Shown here: positions 41,483 to 50,650 of the stretch, in pieces
How positions within the stretch are numbered: position 1 is the first letter of the stretch
Layout of the letters: the number at the start of each line of letters is the position of its first letter
Assembly: GCA_045222295.1 (NCBI GenBank)
Contig: JBGUXP010000005.1
Span: 22,288-86,287 of the forward strand
Direction of reading: 5' to 3'
DNA: 64,000 nt
DNA from: Colimorpha sp045222295
GTDB taxonomy: Bacteria; Bacteroidota; Bacteroidia; Bacteroidales; P3
Position numbers and translations under genes: made by a program
The notes under the pieces: model-generated
What the model saw: only the letters and a program-made list of their open reading frames with translations
Databases searched by the model: none
Told to the model about the DNA's origin: nothing

Positions 41483-42718
41483 ATGAAACGCTGGATTCGT
41501 ATCTTTATCATATCGGTTTTTGCCATCGCAGCAGTAAGTTTGGTTGTCATTCAATTCTACCAAACCCGCAGAACCTTCTCCATCAACGACAACATGTTCA
41601 ACATTGGTGTGGGCAACGCCATGGACGAGGTGGTCAAACAACTCGATGGAGAGACGACGGCCAGTAGCGACCAACCCGTTGCCATTTTTAGCTATCAGGG
41701 GCTCGACTCCCTTATTGCCGAGCAACTTCTGCTCAACGGCATCGACATTCATCCCGTGGTAGGCCTTTACAACGGCAATGAACGATCGTTCCTCTACAGT
41801 TCTGACCCTCAGCACGAAAAACAGTTGGAAGAATCGCCGTACCGTTACAATTTCCATCCCGTGGGGGTGGTCTCCAACAACCAGTTCTTTATCACCTTGG
41901 CCTTCCCCAGCGCCCAACTCTTTCTGCAACGCAACTCCAACCTCTTCGTCTACATGAGTTTCTTCCTGATACTAATCATCACCGCCCTGCTCATCATCTC
42001 GTTGCGTACTCTGGCCAACCAGCGCAAACTCGACCAGATGAAATCGGAGTTCATCAACAACATGACCCACGAAATCAAGACCCCCCTAGCCACCATCGGC
42101 CTGGCTTGTGAGATGCTGCGCGACGAAAGCATTTCGCAAGACAGCGCCTCGCGCCAGAACTTCATAGGCATCATCAACGACGAGAACCAGCGCATGCGCG
42201 TCCTTGTGGAGACCATCCTTCAGAGTGCCAAGATGTCGAACAAGAACTTCCACATCAGCCCCAAAGAAGTTGATGTACACCAAATTATCAAGAAAGTAAC
42301 ACAAAGTTTCACGCTGACGCTCAGCAACCGTAGTGGAAAACTGGACACCTGCCTCAACGCCGACCCATCGGTTATTGAAGCCGACGAGCTTCACCTCACC
42401 AACCTCATATACAACCTGATTGACAATGGTATCAAATACTCTACCGAAGCCCCGGCCATCACCATCTCGACCGACATCGTCAACCACCAATTTGAGTTGC
42501 GCGTCAGTGATCATGGCATCGGCATCTCCAAGGAAGACCAAAAACATGTCTTTGAGAAGTTCTACCGCGTCTCCACAGGCGATGTCCACAATGTGAAAGG
42601 CTTTGGCATCGGACTTAATTACGTAGCTCAGGTAGTGAAGCTCCACCACGGTCATATCGCCCTTGAGAGCGAACTCGGCCAAGGCTCCACTTTCATCATC
42701 ACCTTACCTCTTTGCTAA
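41483..42718 (+). CDS. Sensor histidine kinase (orphan)
   Basis: A 411-aa membrane kinase. Membrane spans are at about 5-24 and 155-175 with a periplasmic sensor domain of about 130 residues between (KQLDGETTASSDQPV). The H-box is INNMTHEIKTPLATIG (His196). The ATPase boxes are LIYNLIDNGIKYS (N), VSDHGIGIS (G1) and VKGFGIGLNYVAQVV (G2). No response regulator lies on either side, so its partner is elsewhere. The stimulus is unknown. Confidence 0.9.
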   Translation: MKRWIRIFIISVFAIAAVSLVVIQFYQTRRTFSINDNMFNIGVGNAMDEVVKQLDGETTASSDQPVAIFSYQGLDSLIAEQLLLNGIDIHPVVGLYNGNERSFLYSSDPQHEKQLEESPYRYNFHPVGVVSNNQFFITLAFPSAQLFLQRNSNLFVYMSFFLILIITALLIISLRTLANQRKLDQMKSEFINNMTHEIKTPLATIGLACEMLRDESISQDSASRQNFIGIINDENQRMRVLVETILQSAKMSNKNFHISPKEVDVHQIIKKVTQSFTLTLSNRSGKLDTCLNADPSVIEADELHLTNLIYNLIDNGIKYSTEAPAITISTDIVNHQFELRVSDHGIGISKEDQKHVFEKFYRVSTGDVHNVKGFGIGLNYVAQVVKLHHGHIALESELGQGSTFIITLPLC

Positions 42719-42726
42719 AAAAGAAA

Positions 42727-42748
42727 AGGCCGACATCTCTGTCGGCCT
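42727..42748. terminator. Terminator between the kinase and the C10 protease
   Basis: AGGCCGACA and TGTCGGCCT with a TCTC loop, preceded by an A-run, so it can act on both convergent genes. Confidence 0.8.
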
Positions 42749-42769
42749 ATATAATTATCCAACAAAGAA

Positions 42770-44299
42770 TTACTGCACGATAAACTTGCCAGTTAGGCTG
42801 TTCAGGCGATAGATATACACGCCGGCAGGCAAAGCATCGACACGCACCTCCAATTTTCCACTGCCAGGCTGCACGCGATAAGTTTTCACAGGACGGCCGT
42901 CAATACCATAAATCACCAAGTCGGAAATACTCTGGGTGCTGTAAGGCAGCGTAACGCTCTCCATGGCAGGATTCGGGTAAGGCTGACCAAGGTAAGTGAG
43001 ATCTTCTATATCAGAGATTCCCATTTGGCTTGAATCCGGAACCATGCCGGAGATATACTCCTGCCTGACATTGAAGTTATAGCCTTGCTGTGAAATAGGC
43101 ATACTATTCGCACCAAGGTTGTAGAAACCATTACTCGAACCATCCCAACCCCAGTTCATGAAATACCTATTGGTATCGGTCTCCTTATATCCGCCGCATA
43201 CCCAAGCATGGCCAGATGCGTCGCCACCAGTACCTGTCGACGAAGCACCGGCCATATACAGGACATTATTCGCCATCAAAGCGCTGCGCAAGGCACTGAC
43301 ATAGGCCCAATCGGTATTTCCACTACGGTAATTCTCGCGACCTCTCTTATATTTGAAATACGAAGCGGCTGCCCCAGGCACGTTAGCACTCATGGCGCCA
43401 CTACCATCAGGGAGATAGGACATCTTGACAGAAACGCCACAAGCATACATCAGACGAGCAATTTCATGCATCTCCTCATCGGTGCAATTCTGCTCATAAA
43501 TATAGTAATAGCCTTGAGCAACCTTTTTCGTTGGCACATTGGGCATCATGCCATAATTGAATTCTACAGAGTCATTAAAATTGTACTTCAAACTGACACG
43601 AGGCATGGTGCTGGCCGAATCTTCGTGAGACAACTGACTAGGCAAATAATACGATGCCATTCCCGTTCCTTTTCTGGGGAAACGGTAATAATGGAAAATC
43701 TGGGACATGGCCGTAGCGACACAGCCAGCAATGGCATAACGGCCGCTGGTGATGGTCTGGGGGCAGTAGTAATTGTAAGTAGGGGTAATATCGTCTCCCT
43801 GACCCCACTTTTCAGACATCAGAATATGTTGAGCCTCCTTAGTGTCGCCCTTGTAGTTCCGATTTTTAAGAGAGGTCCACATCTCATGGTCAGGATAGTC
43901 GTTTTCGGCATCAAGCTCCTGAATTTCACTCACCATATCGGAATAGCCATTCACCCACCATCTCATATTGGCAGGGAAACAGTCGGGGTCCAACGAGCCC
44001 TCAGTATTGTAGCCAATGATGGGGTCGATGGTGGTGGTGCCAGCCATGATTATCCAACCGTCACTAGCCAAATTGAAGAAATAGGATGCCGGTATCCCGA
44101 GCTTTTCATTGTCAATCTGATAGACAAGCTCAAGGTCATCGGTCGTCAACTTGTCAACACCGGTGTAATAGGCCATAAAGTAAGCAGCAGCCTCCCTCGC
44201 CTCTTCCATGCTGATATTGTCAGCCTTGGCAGTATTCATACCAAGAGCCATTACAACCACTAGTACTGAGGAAATTAGTTTTTTCATTGTTGTATCCAT
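42770..44299 (-). CDS. C10-family (streptopain-like) cysteine protease with T9SS tail
   Basis: A 509-aa secreted protease of the SpeB/interpain type. The start MDTTMKKLISSVLVVV follows a -7 box (CAAAGATA, 44328-44335 on the minus strand); ATG at 44287 is also possible. Signal peptide ends NTAKA. A propeptide covers about residues 28-160. Catalytic Cys193 is in AIAGCVATAMSQ and His364 in DASGHAWVCGG; an NWGWDG motif completes the site. The C-terminus YPNPAMESVTLPYSTQ through GVYIYRLNSLTGKFIVQ is a T9SS sorting domain. It would be exported through SprA and may act in protein digestion. Confidence 0.93.
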   Translation of the reverse strand: MDTTMKKLISSVLVVVMALGMNTAKADNISMEEAREAAAYFMAYYTGVDKLTTDDLELVYQIDNEKLGIPASYFFNLASDGWIIMAGTTTIDPIIGYNTEGSLDPDCFPANMRWWVNGYSDMVSEIQELDAENDYPDHEMWTSLKNRNYKGDTKEAQHILMSEKWGQGDDITPTYNYYCPQTITSGRYAIAGCVATAMSQIFHYYRFPRKGTGMASYYLPSQLSHEDSASTMPRVSLKYNFNDSVEFNYGMMPNVPTKKVAQGYYYIYEQNCTDEEMHEIARLMYACGVSVKMSYLPDGSGAMSANVPGAAASYFKYKRGRENYRSGNTDWAYVSALRSALMANNVLYMAGASSTGTGGDASGHAWVCGGYKETDTNRYFMNWGWDGSSNGFYNLGANSMPISQQGYNFNVRQEYISGMVPDSSQMGISDIEDLTYLGQPYPNPAMESVTLPYSTQSISDLVIYGIDGRPVKTYRVQPGSGKLEVRVDALPAGVYIYRLNSLTGKFIVQ

Positions 44300-44410
44300 T
44301 ATTATTATTTTCTTCTTTTTCGCGGTGCAAAGATACACCTTTTTCACAATATACATAAAAATATTTTTCTTATAATTTCCTAATTAAATACCCAAGAAAA
44401 ACACATTGTA

Positions 44411-44452
44411 AAAAAAAAAGAGACCCAAGGAGAAATCCTTGAGTCTCTTTAT
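44411..44452 (-). terminator. Terminator of rpsF-rpsR-rplI
   Basis: Interrupted stem AAAGAGAC/GTCTCTTT with inner CAAGG/CCTTG, followed on the minus strand by a T-run (the A-run at about 44410-44420). Confidence 0.85.
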
Positions 44453-44479
44453 CAGTAAGGTTAACCGAAAAAATGGTGC

Positions 44480-44923
44480 TTATTCGGCAACCACTTCAAC
44501 GTTCAGTTCAGCCTTGATTTCCTTGTAGACATTGACCTTGGCAGTGTAGGTACCAACGGTCTTGATGGCCTCGACAGAGATTTGTTTGCGGTCGATATCA
44601 TAGTTGTGCTGCTCCTTGAGAGCCTCAGCCACCATGATGTTGTTGATACCACCGAAGAGCTGGCCGTTTTCACCGACCTTAGCGATAATCTTCACGGTCT
44701 TGCCGTTGAGAGCAGCCTGCTGGGTCTCGGCGTTCTTGCGGAGGGCTTCCTCCTTGTGGGCGCGCTGACGCAGGTTCTCGGCATGAATCTTCTTATTGAC
44801 GGGAGTGGCGATGATAGCCATGCCCATGGGAAGAAGATAGTTGTTGGCATAGCCGTTCTTGACGTTGACGATTTCGTCCTTGTAGCCCAAGTTGGCCACA
44901 TCTTGTTTAAGTATGATTTCCAT
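44480..44923 (-). CDS. rplI: 50S ribosomal protein L9
   Basis: Ribosomal stalk-base protein of the large subunit. 147 aa, normal length, beginning MEIILKQDVANLGYKDEIVNV, with the long connecting helix (NLRQRAHKEEALRKNA) and the C-terminal RNA-binding domain. Last gene of the rpsF-rpsR-rplI operon, 18 bp after rpsR. Confidence 0.97.
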   Translation of the reverse strand: MEIILKQDVANLGYKDEIVNVKNGYANNYLLPMGMAIIATPVNKKIHAENLRQRAHKEEALRKNAETQQAALNGKTVKIIAKVGENGQLFGGINNIMVAEALKEQHNYDIDRKQISVEAIKTVGTYTAKVNVYKEIKAELNVEVVAE

Positions 44924-44941
44924 CTATTCTTCCTCCTATGA

Positions 44942-45208
44942 TTATTTAAGACAATCGGCGACGTAGGGCATCAGGGCGATATGACGGGCGCGCTTGATAG
45001 CCTGCGACACTTTTTTCTGGTACTTGTTCGAGGTGCCGGTGATGCGGCGGGGCAGAATCTTGCCCTGCTCGTTGACGAACTTCAGCAGGAAGTCGGCATC
45101 CTTATAGTCGATATACTTGATACCGAGCTTTTTGAAACGGCAATATTTCTTACGCTGGGTCTCCACAGCGATAGGGGTCAAATATTTAATTTCGGTCTCG
45201 TTAGCCAT
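44942..45208 (-). CDS. rpsR: 30S ribosomal protein S18
   Basis: Small-subunit protein on the platform, paired with S6. 88 aa, with KKYCRFKKLGIKYIDYKD, a stretch typical of the Bacteroidota S18, and RRITGTSNKYQKKVSQAIK. Middle gene of the operon; the gap to rpsF is 30 bp. Confidence 0.97.
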   Translation of the reverse strand: MANETEIKYLTPIAVETQRKKYCRFKKLGIKYIDYKDADFLLKFVNEQGKILPRRITGTSNKYQKKVSQAIKRARHIALMPYVADCLK

Positions 45209-45238
45209 AATCTTAATTTACATTAACTGGTTAGACAA

Positions 45239-45589
45239 TTATGCTTCAGCGGGAGCTTCAGCCTTTTTGGCACGTTTCTTCTCGTTGTAGGCCACGGCGT
45301 GTTTGTCGAGGCTAACGGTCAGGAAGCGGAGCAGGCGCTCGTCACGCTTGTAGGCGATCTCGAGGTCATTGATAACGCTACCCTCGGCGCGGAACTCGAT
45401 GAGGTAGTAGAATCCAGTGGTCTTTTTACGGATAGGATAGGCCAGCTTGCGCATGCCCCAGTTGTTCTCGTACACAATCTCAGCACCTTTCGAGGTGAGC
45501 AGATCGACGTACTTCTTTACCGTTTCCTTCATCTGTTCTTCAGACAAAACGGGAGTTGCAATGAAAACGGTTTCGTACTGTTTTACCAT
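45239..45589 (-). CDS. rpsF: 30S ribosomal protein S6
   Basis: Small-subunit protein that binds S18. 116 aa, beginning MVKQYETVFIATPVLSEEQ and containing WGMRKLAYPIRKKTTGFYYL. The Ala/Lys/Glu-rich C-tail is normal. First gene of the operon; the terminator of the upstream tRNA operon separates it from tRNA-Thr. Confidence 0.97.
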   Translation of the reverse strand: MVKQYETVFIATPVLSEEQMKETVKKYVDLLTSKGAEIVYENNWGMRKLAYPIRKKTTGFYYLIEFRAEGSVINDLEIAYKRDERLLRFLTVSLDKHAVAYNEKKRAKKAEAPAEA

Positions 45590-45631
45590 TACTGTGTTTG
45601 TTTTTGTTGTTTATTAATTATTGTTATAAAT

Positions 45632-45661
45632 AAAAAAAAGACAGGCACATGTCCTGTCTTT
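45632..45661 (-). terminator. Terminator of the tRNA operon
   Basis: AAAGACAGG (45637-45645) and CCTGTCTTT (45653-45661), followed on the minus strand by eight T residues. It lies between tRNA-Thr and rpsF. Confidence 0.88.
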
Positions 45662-45668
45662 CTTTTTG

Positions 45669-45741
<73 letters not shown>

Positions 45742-45774
45742 CTTCGGCGGGTCGCACAACTGCGAGGCTGTCTG

Positions 45775-45848
45775 TCGGGGTGAGAAGACTCGAACTTCCG
45801 GCCTCCACGTCCCGAACGTGGCGCGCTAGCCAACTGCGCTACACCCCG
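45775..45848 (-). tRNA. tRNA-Pro (anticodon CGG)
   Basis: Acceptor CGGGGTG/CACCCCG, anticodon loop TTCGGGA, T-loop TTCGAGT. Confidence 0.95.
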
Positions 45849-45853
45849 CGATA

Positions 45854-45928
45854 GTGTCCTGGCAGGGATTCGAACCCTGGACCCATTGATTAAGAGTCAA
45901 TTGCTCTACCAGCTGAGCTACCAAGACA
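45854..45928 (-). tRNA. tRNA-Lys (anticodon CTT)
   Basis: Acceptor TGTCTTG/CAGGACA with one G-U pair, anticodon loop CTCTTAA, T-arm CAGGG/CCCTG around TTCGAAT. The discriminator end is approximate. Confidence 0.93.
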
Positions 45929-46100
45929 TTATTCTTTCGCTTGTGTTCCAGCAACGTGCATCGGCCTCTTCTTGAGGCATCTTTTGGACATGGACTTTGC
46001 CGCTGCTGCAGCATTTCAAATTACTCTTCACAAGGGTTTCACCCCTGCCTGTATTCTATCGCCCTTTCAAGGCTTTATGGACTTTCTTCTTTCGTCCTGG

Positions 46101-46173
<73 letters not shown>

Positions 46174-46196
46174 ATTGCGGTTTCTCGCATTTGTGG

Positions 46197-46279
46197 TACT
46201 CCGGGTGGGACTTGAACCCACACGCCCTTGCGGGCAAGGGATTTTAAGTCCCTCGTGTCTACCATTCCACCACCAGAGC
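46197..46279 (-). tRNA. tRNA-Leu (anticodon TAA)
   Basis: Class II tRNA with long variable arm (TTGCCCGCAAGGGC), anticodon loop CTTAAAA, acceptor GCTCTGG/CCGGAGT with two wobble pairs. Confidence 0.94.
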
Positions 46280-46306
46280 ATTTCTCTCTCTGATTTAGGA
46301 GACCTG

Positions 46307-46379
<73 letters not shown>

Positions 46380-46440
46380 ATCGCGTTTTTCACCATTTCA
46401 ATCCACTCTTTTGCCACCGGATTATCTCCGAAAGCGGGTG

Positions 46441-46471
46441 CAAAAGTACGAACATTTTTGAAACTGACAAA
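46441..46471 (-). promoter_or_regulatory. Promoter of the six-tRNA operon
   Basis: On the minus strand TTTG (46471-46468), 19-bp spacer, TACTTTTG (46448-46441). Spacer and flanks closely match the tRNA-Gln promoter. It lies just 8 bp past the mutS stop. Confidence 0.88.
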
Positions 46472-46478
46472 ATATTTT

Positions 46479-49112
46479 TTATTTTTTTGCCACAATTTTT
46501 TTTATTTCATTCAGTTTCAACAGCGCCTCAATCGGCGTAAGTGTATCTATATCAATATCTAGTATTTTATCCCTAATTTCAAGTAGCGTTGGATCGTCAA
46601 GTTGAATAAAACTCAATTGGCAACCCGACAAATCGTCCTTTGCGGAGACATTTTTCCCTTTTTTTGCCTTCTTTCCATCCGATGTCGCTGGCCCCGAATT
46701 CTTCTCTTCGAGCAACTCCAGCATGGCACTGGCACGATTGAGCACTTGGGGCGGCATACCCGCTAACCGAGCCACATGAATACCGAAGCTATGTTCGCTT
46801 CCACCAGGCACCAGCTTGCGCAGAAAGATAACACGACCGTCAATCTCCTTCACACTCACATGGTAATTATGGATGCGCTCGAATTGCTGTTCCATTTCAA
46901 TGAGCTCATGATAGTGAGTGGCAAACATCACCTTCGGACGCGCTTTCTTATTGTTATGCAGATACTCGGTAATGGCCCAGGCAATGGAGATGCCATCGTA
47001 TGTCGAGGTGCCGCGACCAATCTCGTCAAGCAGAACCAGGCTCCTGTCACTCACATTATTGAGGATAGAGGCAGTCTCATTCATCTCCACCATAAAGGTA
47101 CTCTCACCACTCGAAATGTTGTCGCTGGCACCCACACGGGTAAAGACCTTGTCGACGATACCCACCGTAGCGCGTTTGGCGGGGCAATAGCAACCCATCT
47201 GTGCCATTAGCACGATGAGTGCCGTCTGGCGCAGCAAGGCCGACTTACCGCTCATATTGGGGCCAGTGATAATCATTATCTGATTGCTCTCGTTGTCGAG
47301 CGATACGTCGTTGCTCACATACTGCTCTCCTGGAGGCATCTGGGTCTCAATAACAGGATGGCGGCCCTCAAGAATCAATAGCTTGTTGTCCTCCGTGAGT
47401 TCGGGACGACAGTAGCCTCCCACCAGAGCCACCTCGGCGAAGCTCTGCAGACAGTCGAGGCGTGCAACAATCTGAGCATCATATTGTATAGACTGCACAT
47501 ATTCGGTCACCGTGGCCATAAGTTGAGCAAACAACTGCATCTCGAGAGCCATTATTCTCTCCTCAGCACCAAGAATTTTATCCTCGTATTCCTTCAGTTC
47601 GGGCGTGATATATCGTTCGGCATTGGTCAACGTCTGACGACGTACCCATCCCTCGGGAACCTTGTCCTTGTGAGTGTTATAAACTTCGAAATAGTATCCG
47701 AAGATGTTGTTGAAGCCGATCTTGAGCGACGGTATGCCGGTAGCCTCACTCTCGCGCTGCTGCAAACCCGTTAGGTATTCCTTCCCCGAGCCGGCCATCG
47801 AACGCAACTCATCAAGCTCGGCATTGACGCCATTGGCGATGACACCGCCCTTCTCCACCTTGACAGGCGGTTCATCCTTGATTTCACGACCGATACGCTC
47901 AGCCAGCGAAATGCATGGATTGAGCTGTTCGGCAAGGGCAATGAGTGGGCCCTGGCTGGCGCCACAAAGGTTCTTCACCTGTGCCACAGCATCCAAAGCG
48001 CGCTTCAGCTGCAACATCTCGCGGGGGTTGATACGCCCCACGGCGGCCTTGGTCACCAGGCGTTCCAAGTCGCCAATCTCTTTCACATGAAATTGGAGCT
48101 TCTGACGCAACTCGCAATCGCGCAACAGACTATCGACCACCCCGAGACGCTCCTCGATGGTGGGGATCTCCTTCAACGGCATCAGCACCCAGCGCCTCAA
48201 CAGGCGACTGCCCATAGGCGTAAGGGTCTGGTCTACCACATCCAAGAGTGTGCGGGCATTGTCGTTGGGAGAGGAGACCAACTCAAGGTTACGCACAGTG
48301 AACTTGTCAAGCCACACATAGCGATCCTGTTCCACACGGCTGAGCCTCGTAATGTTCTGAGTGCGGTCGTGCTGGGTATCTTGGAGGTAATAGAGCACAG
48401 CACCGGCGGCGATAATACCCATATCGAGATCCTCCACGCCGAAGCCCTTGAGCGACGAGGTGCCAAACTGTTTCAAGAGCAGTTCATGGGCGAAATCAGG
48501 CGCAAAGACCCAGTCGTCAAAGGTGTTGGTATAGTATTTTTCTGCAAATTGTTCTTGGAACCAACGCAACTTCTTGCGCTGCACCACCACTTCCGAGGGT
48601 TTGAAATTGGTCAGCAACTTGTCGATATAGCTCAAGTCACCCTGCGACAAATAGAACTCGCCCGTAGAGACATCCAGGAAGCTGATGCCGTGAATCTTGT
48701 CCGTCAGATGCAAGCCGCAAAGGAAGTTGTTTTCCTTCACCTCGAGCACCATATCGTTGTAGGCCACTCCCGGGGTTACCAACTCGGTAATACCCCTCTT
48801 CACCAACCCCTTGGTGGTCTTGGGGTCTTCCAACTGCTCACAGATGGCCACCCTCATGCCAGCCCTCACCAGCCGCGGGAGGTACTGCTCCACAGCATGA
48901 TAGGGTATTCCTGCAAGGTCGGCATACTCGCCACCGCCAGCCGCCTTGCGCGTCAGCGTGATGCCCAGCACCTGCGATGCCTTGCGAGCATCCTCACCGA
49001 AAGTCTCATAGAAGTCACCCACGCGAAAGAGAAGCATCGCATCGGGGAAACGCTTCTTCAACTCGGCATGCTGTCGCATCAGCGGCGATTCACTGTCAGT
49101 CTTTTTGGCCAT
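46479..49112 (-). CDS. mutS: DNA mismatch repair protein MutS
   Basis: Recognises mismatches and starts repair. 877 aa. The mismatch-binding motif is GDFYETFGEDA (Phe-x-Glu, about 34-44). The ATPase has Walker A ITGPNMSGKSALLRQ, then SSGESTFMVEMNE and Walker B LVLLDEIGRGTSTYDG. A Lys-rich stretch (KKAKKGKNVSAKDD) precedes the C-terminal dimerisation helix. MutS1 type, not MutS2, because the N-terminal domain is complete. No operon partner. Confidence 0.97.
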   Translation of the reverse strand: MAKKTDSESPLMRQHAELKKRFPDAMLLFRVGDFYETFGEDARKASQVLGITLTRKAAGGGEYADLAGIPYHAVEQYLPRLVRAGMRVAICEQLEDPKTTKGLVKRGITELVTPGVAYNDMVLEVKENNFLCGLHLTDKIHGISFLDVSTGEFYLSQGDLSYIDKLLTNFKPSEVVVQRKKLRWFQEQFAEKYYTNTFDDWVFAPDFAHELLLKQFGTSSLKGFGVEDLDMGIIAAGAVLYYLQDTQHDRTQNITRLSRVEQDRYVWLDKFTVRNLELVSSPNDNARTLLDVVDQTLTPMGSRLLRRWVLMPLKEIPTIEERLGVVDSLLRDCELRQKLQFHVKEIGDLERLVTKAAVGRINPREMLQLKRALDAVAQVKNLCGASQGPLIALAEQLNPCISLAERIGREIKDEPPVKVEKGGVIANGVNAELDELRSMAGSGKEYLTGLQQRESEATGIPSLKIGFNNIFGYYFEVYNTHKDKVPEGWVRRQTLTNAERYITPELKEYEDKILGAEERIMALEMQLFAQLMATVTEYVQSIQYDAQIVARLDCLQSFAEVALVGGYCRPELTEDNKLLILEGRHPVIETQMPPGEQYVSNDVSLDNESNQIMIITGPNMSGKSALLRQTALIVLMAQMGCYCPAKRATVGIVDKVFTRVGASDNISSGESTFMVEMNETASILNNVSDRSLVLLDEIGRGTSTYDGISIAWAITEYLHNNKKARPKVMFATHYHELIEMEQQFERIHNYHVSVKEIDGRVIFLRKLVPGGSEHSFGIHVARLAGMPPQVLNRASAMLELLEEKNSGPATSDGKKAKKGKNVSAKDDLSGCQLSFIQLDDPTLLEIRDKILDIDIDTLTPIEALLKLNEIKKIVAKK

Positions 49113-49253
49113 CTATGTCCAAGATTTGAGGATGCAAAATTACACAAAAAAATCCATACACCCTATAAGATTTTTTAAACAGAATGTTAAAACAAACAGA
49201 CCATTTATATAATATTATGGTTCGCACGCGTTAATGTAAAATACAGCGAAGTC

Positions 49254-50039
49254 TCATCCGACATACTGGCTCACTAGCCCGAAGTCGAAGCCGTCGACCA
49301 CTACGCGGTTTTTGGTAGTACGGCCAAGGAAACAGCAGTTGAGGCGAGCTTCGTCCATCTTGAGGAGGAAAGCATCATCCTGTGCCTCCTCCAACGCCAC
49401 CAGGTATCGTCCCTGCTCCTCACCGAAGAGGAAGGCATCGAGCCTCACCTCTCGCGGCACCAGAATATCATATCCCAACGGCGCCGTGAAACGTAACAGC
49501 GAACAGAAGACTCCCCCCTGCCCCACAGCAGCATGAGTCTTCACCATCTCGGTAGACTGAAGCGCGCCGAGAATCATTTCAATATACTCGCAATCCTCCT
49601 CGTGGCCACCGACGGCCATAGGTTCGTCCACTAAATGCAGGCAGCGCCGCGCGTACTCCGAGTCAGCAAACTCGCTGCTCACATTGCCCACCATATACAA
49701 CAGGAGACCTGTTGTTAGTCTAGAGTTAAGTTCTACAAGTTTAGAATTTCTGCAGAGCTCCTTTGCCACATCGAGACATTCCTTCACCTTAGGCTCACGA
49801 ATAGTCCGATGGTCGGCAGCACCATAATAAAGGTAATCATTACGCTCCACCACATGATGCTGACCCCGCAGCCAACCATAGAGGCTTTGCTGCTTGCCGT
49901 TGCTCTCCCACATAGCCAGCAAGGTAGAGAGCTCGTTAATTGTAGGCTGACGCCCGATGATGTCGAGCACCTCGTCATAAGCTTCGCGCGAGATGCCCAT
50001 AGCCTCCACCTGCTCGAAATCTATCGTCTGCTCACTCAT
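49254..50039 (-). CDS. Small PurL-like protein lacking most of the enzyme
   Basis: A 262-aa protein. The N-terminus (VEAMGISREAYDEVLDIIG, PTINELSTLLAMW) matches the linker domain of phosphoribosylformylglycinamidine synthase. The C-terminal part (VGQGGVFCSLLRF, REVRLDAFLFGEEQGRYLV, VVVDGFDFG) matches an AIR-synthase C-terminal domain. The ATP-binding half and glutaminase are missing, so it cannot do the PurL reaction alone. The start MSEQTIDFEQ is chosen; upstream frame overlaps the phosphatase gene. Function unknown. A short stretch, RNSKLVELNSRLTTG, comes from heptamer-type repeats (49711-49745). Overlaps the phosphatase gene by 8 bp. Confidence 0.65.
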   Translation of the reverse strand: MSEQTIDFEQVEAMGISREAYDEVLDIIGRQPTINELSTLLAMWESNGKQQSLYGWLRGQHHVVERNDYLYYGAADHRTIREPKVKECLDVAKELCRNSKLVELNSRLTTGLLLYMVGNVSSEFADSEYARRCLHLVDEPMAVGGHEEDCEYIEMILGALQSTEMVKTHAAVGQGGVFCSLLRFTAPLGYDILVPREVRLDAFLFGEEQGRYLVALEEAQDDAFLLKMDEARLNCCFLGRTTKNRVVVDGFDFGLVSQYVG

Positions 50040-50511
50040 CGGCAGCCAGTTTCTCAAAGAGCGCCGTGCAGCCCGTGTTGATGTCGTCCCAGGCGATGTT
50101 GAACTTGCGCGTATACCACGGATCGGAGACATCGCGCCCGTGGTGCTTGGTGTCACTCTCGGGCGTATGGTCGAGCAGTAGCGAGAGCTTCCCTTCGGGG
50201 TCACCACCGAAGAGCGCTTGCATATTCTTCAAGTTGGCGGCATCCATGCCGATAATCATATCGTAGGCGGCATAGTCGTCGGGCGTCAGCTGACGTGCCG
50301 TCTTGCCAGGACATCCGATGCCATGTTCGGCCAGAGTACGCTTGGCAAGAGGATAGACGGGGTTCCCCACCTCCTCGTCACTGGTGGCGGCGGAGGCAAC
50401 CTCAAACTCCTCCTCCCTGCCGGCGCGGCGCACCAGCCGCTTCATGATAAATTCAGCCATCGGGCTGCGGCAGATGTTCCCGTGGCAGACAAAAAGTATT
50501 CTTTTGCTCAT
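50032..50511 (-). CDS. Low-molecular-weight protein-tyrosine phosphatase
   Basis: A 159-aa phosphatase. The P-loop is VCHGNICRSP (Cys9, Arg15), and the general-acid loop is VSDPWYT (Asp about 129). Family members remove phosphate from tyrosine kinases of capsule synthesis or from arginine; no capsule genes are nearby. It has its own promoter and is translationally coupled with the PurL-like gene. Confidence 0.93.
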   Translation of the reverse strand: MSKRILFVCHGNICRSPMAEFIMKRLVRRAGREEEFEVASAATSDEEVGNPVYPLAKRTLAEHGIGCPGKTARQLTPDDYAAYDMIIGMDAANLKNMQALFGGDPEGKLSLLLDHTPESDTKHHGRDVSDPWYTRKFNIAWDDINTGCTALFEKLAADE

Positions 50512-50557
50512 TGCGTTCTTTTATTTACAAGGTATTCGCGACCTTCGGTTCATGATG

Positions 50558-50589
50558 CAAAGATACAAACTTTTTCCGACATGTGCAAA
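50558..50589 (-). promoter_or_regulatory. Promoter of the phosphatase gene
   Basis: Minus strand TTTG (50589-50586), 20-bp spacer, TATCTTTG (50565-50558). Confidence 0.82.
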
Positions 50590-50590
50590 T

Positions 50591-50627
50591 AAAAAAAGAG
50601 GCACCTTGTGGCGGGTGCCTCTTTTAT
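50591..50627 (-). terminator. Terminator of rplS
   Basis: AAAAGAGGCACC and GGTGCCTCTTTT with an 8-nt loop, then a T-run on the minus strand. Confidence 0.9.
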
Positions 50628-50650
50628 CCAAGTATATCGCGAAGGGGAAC

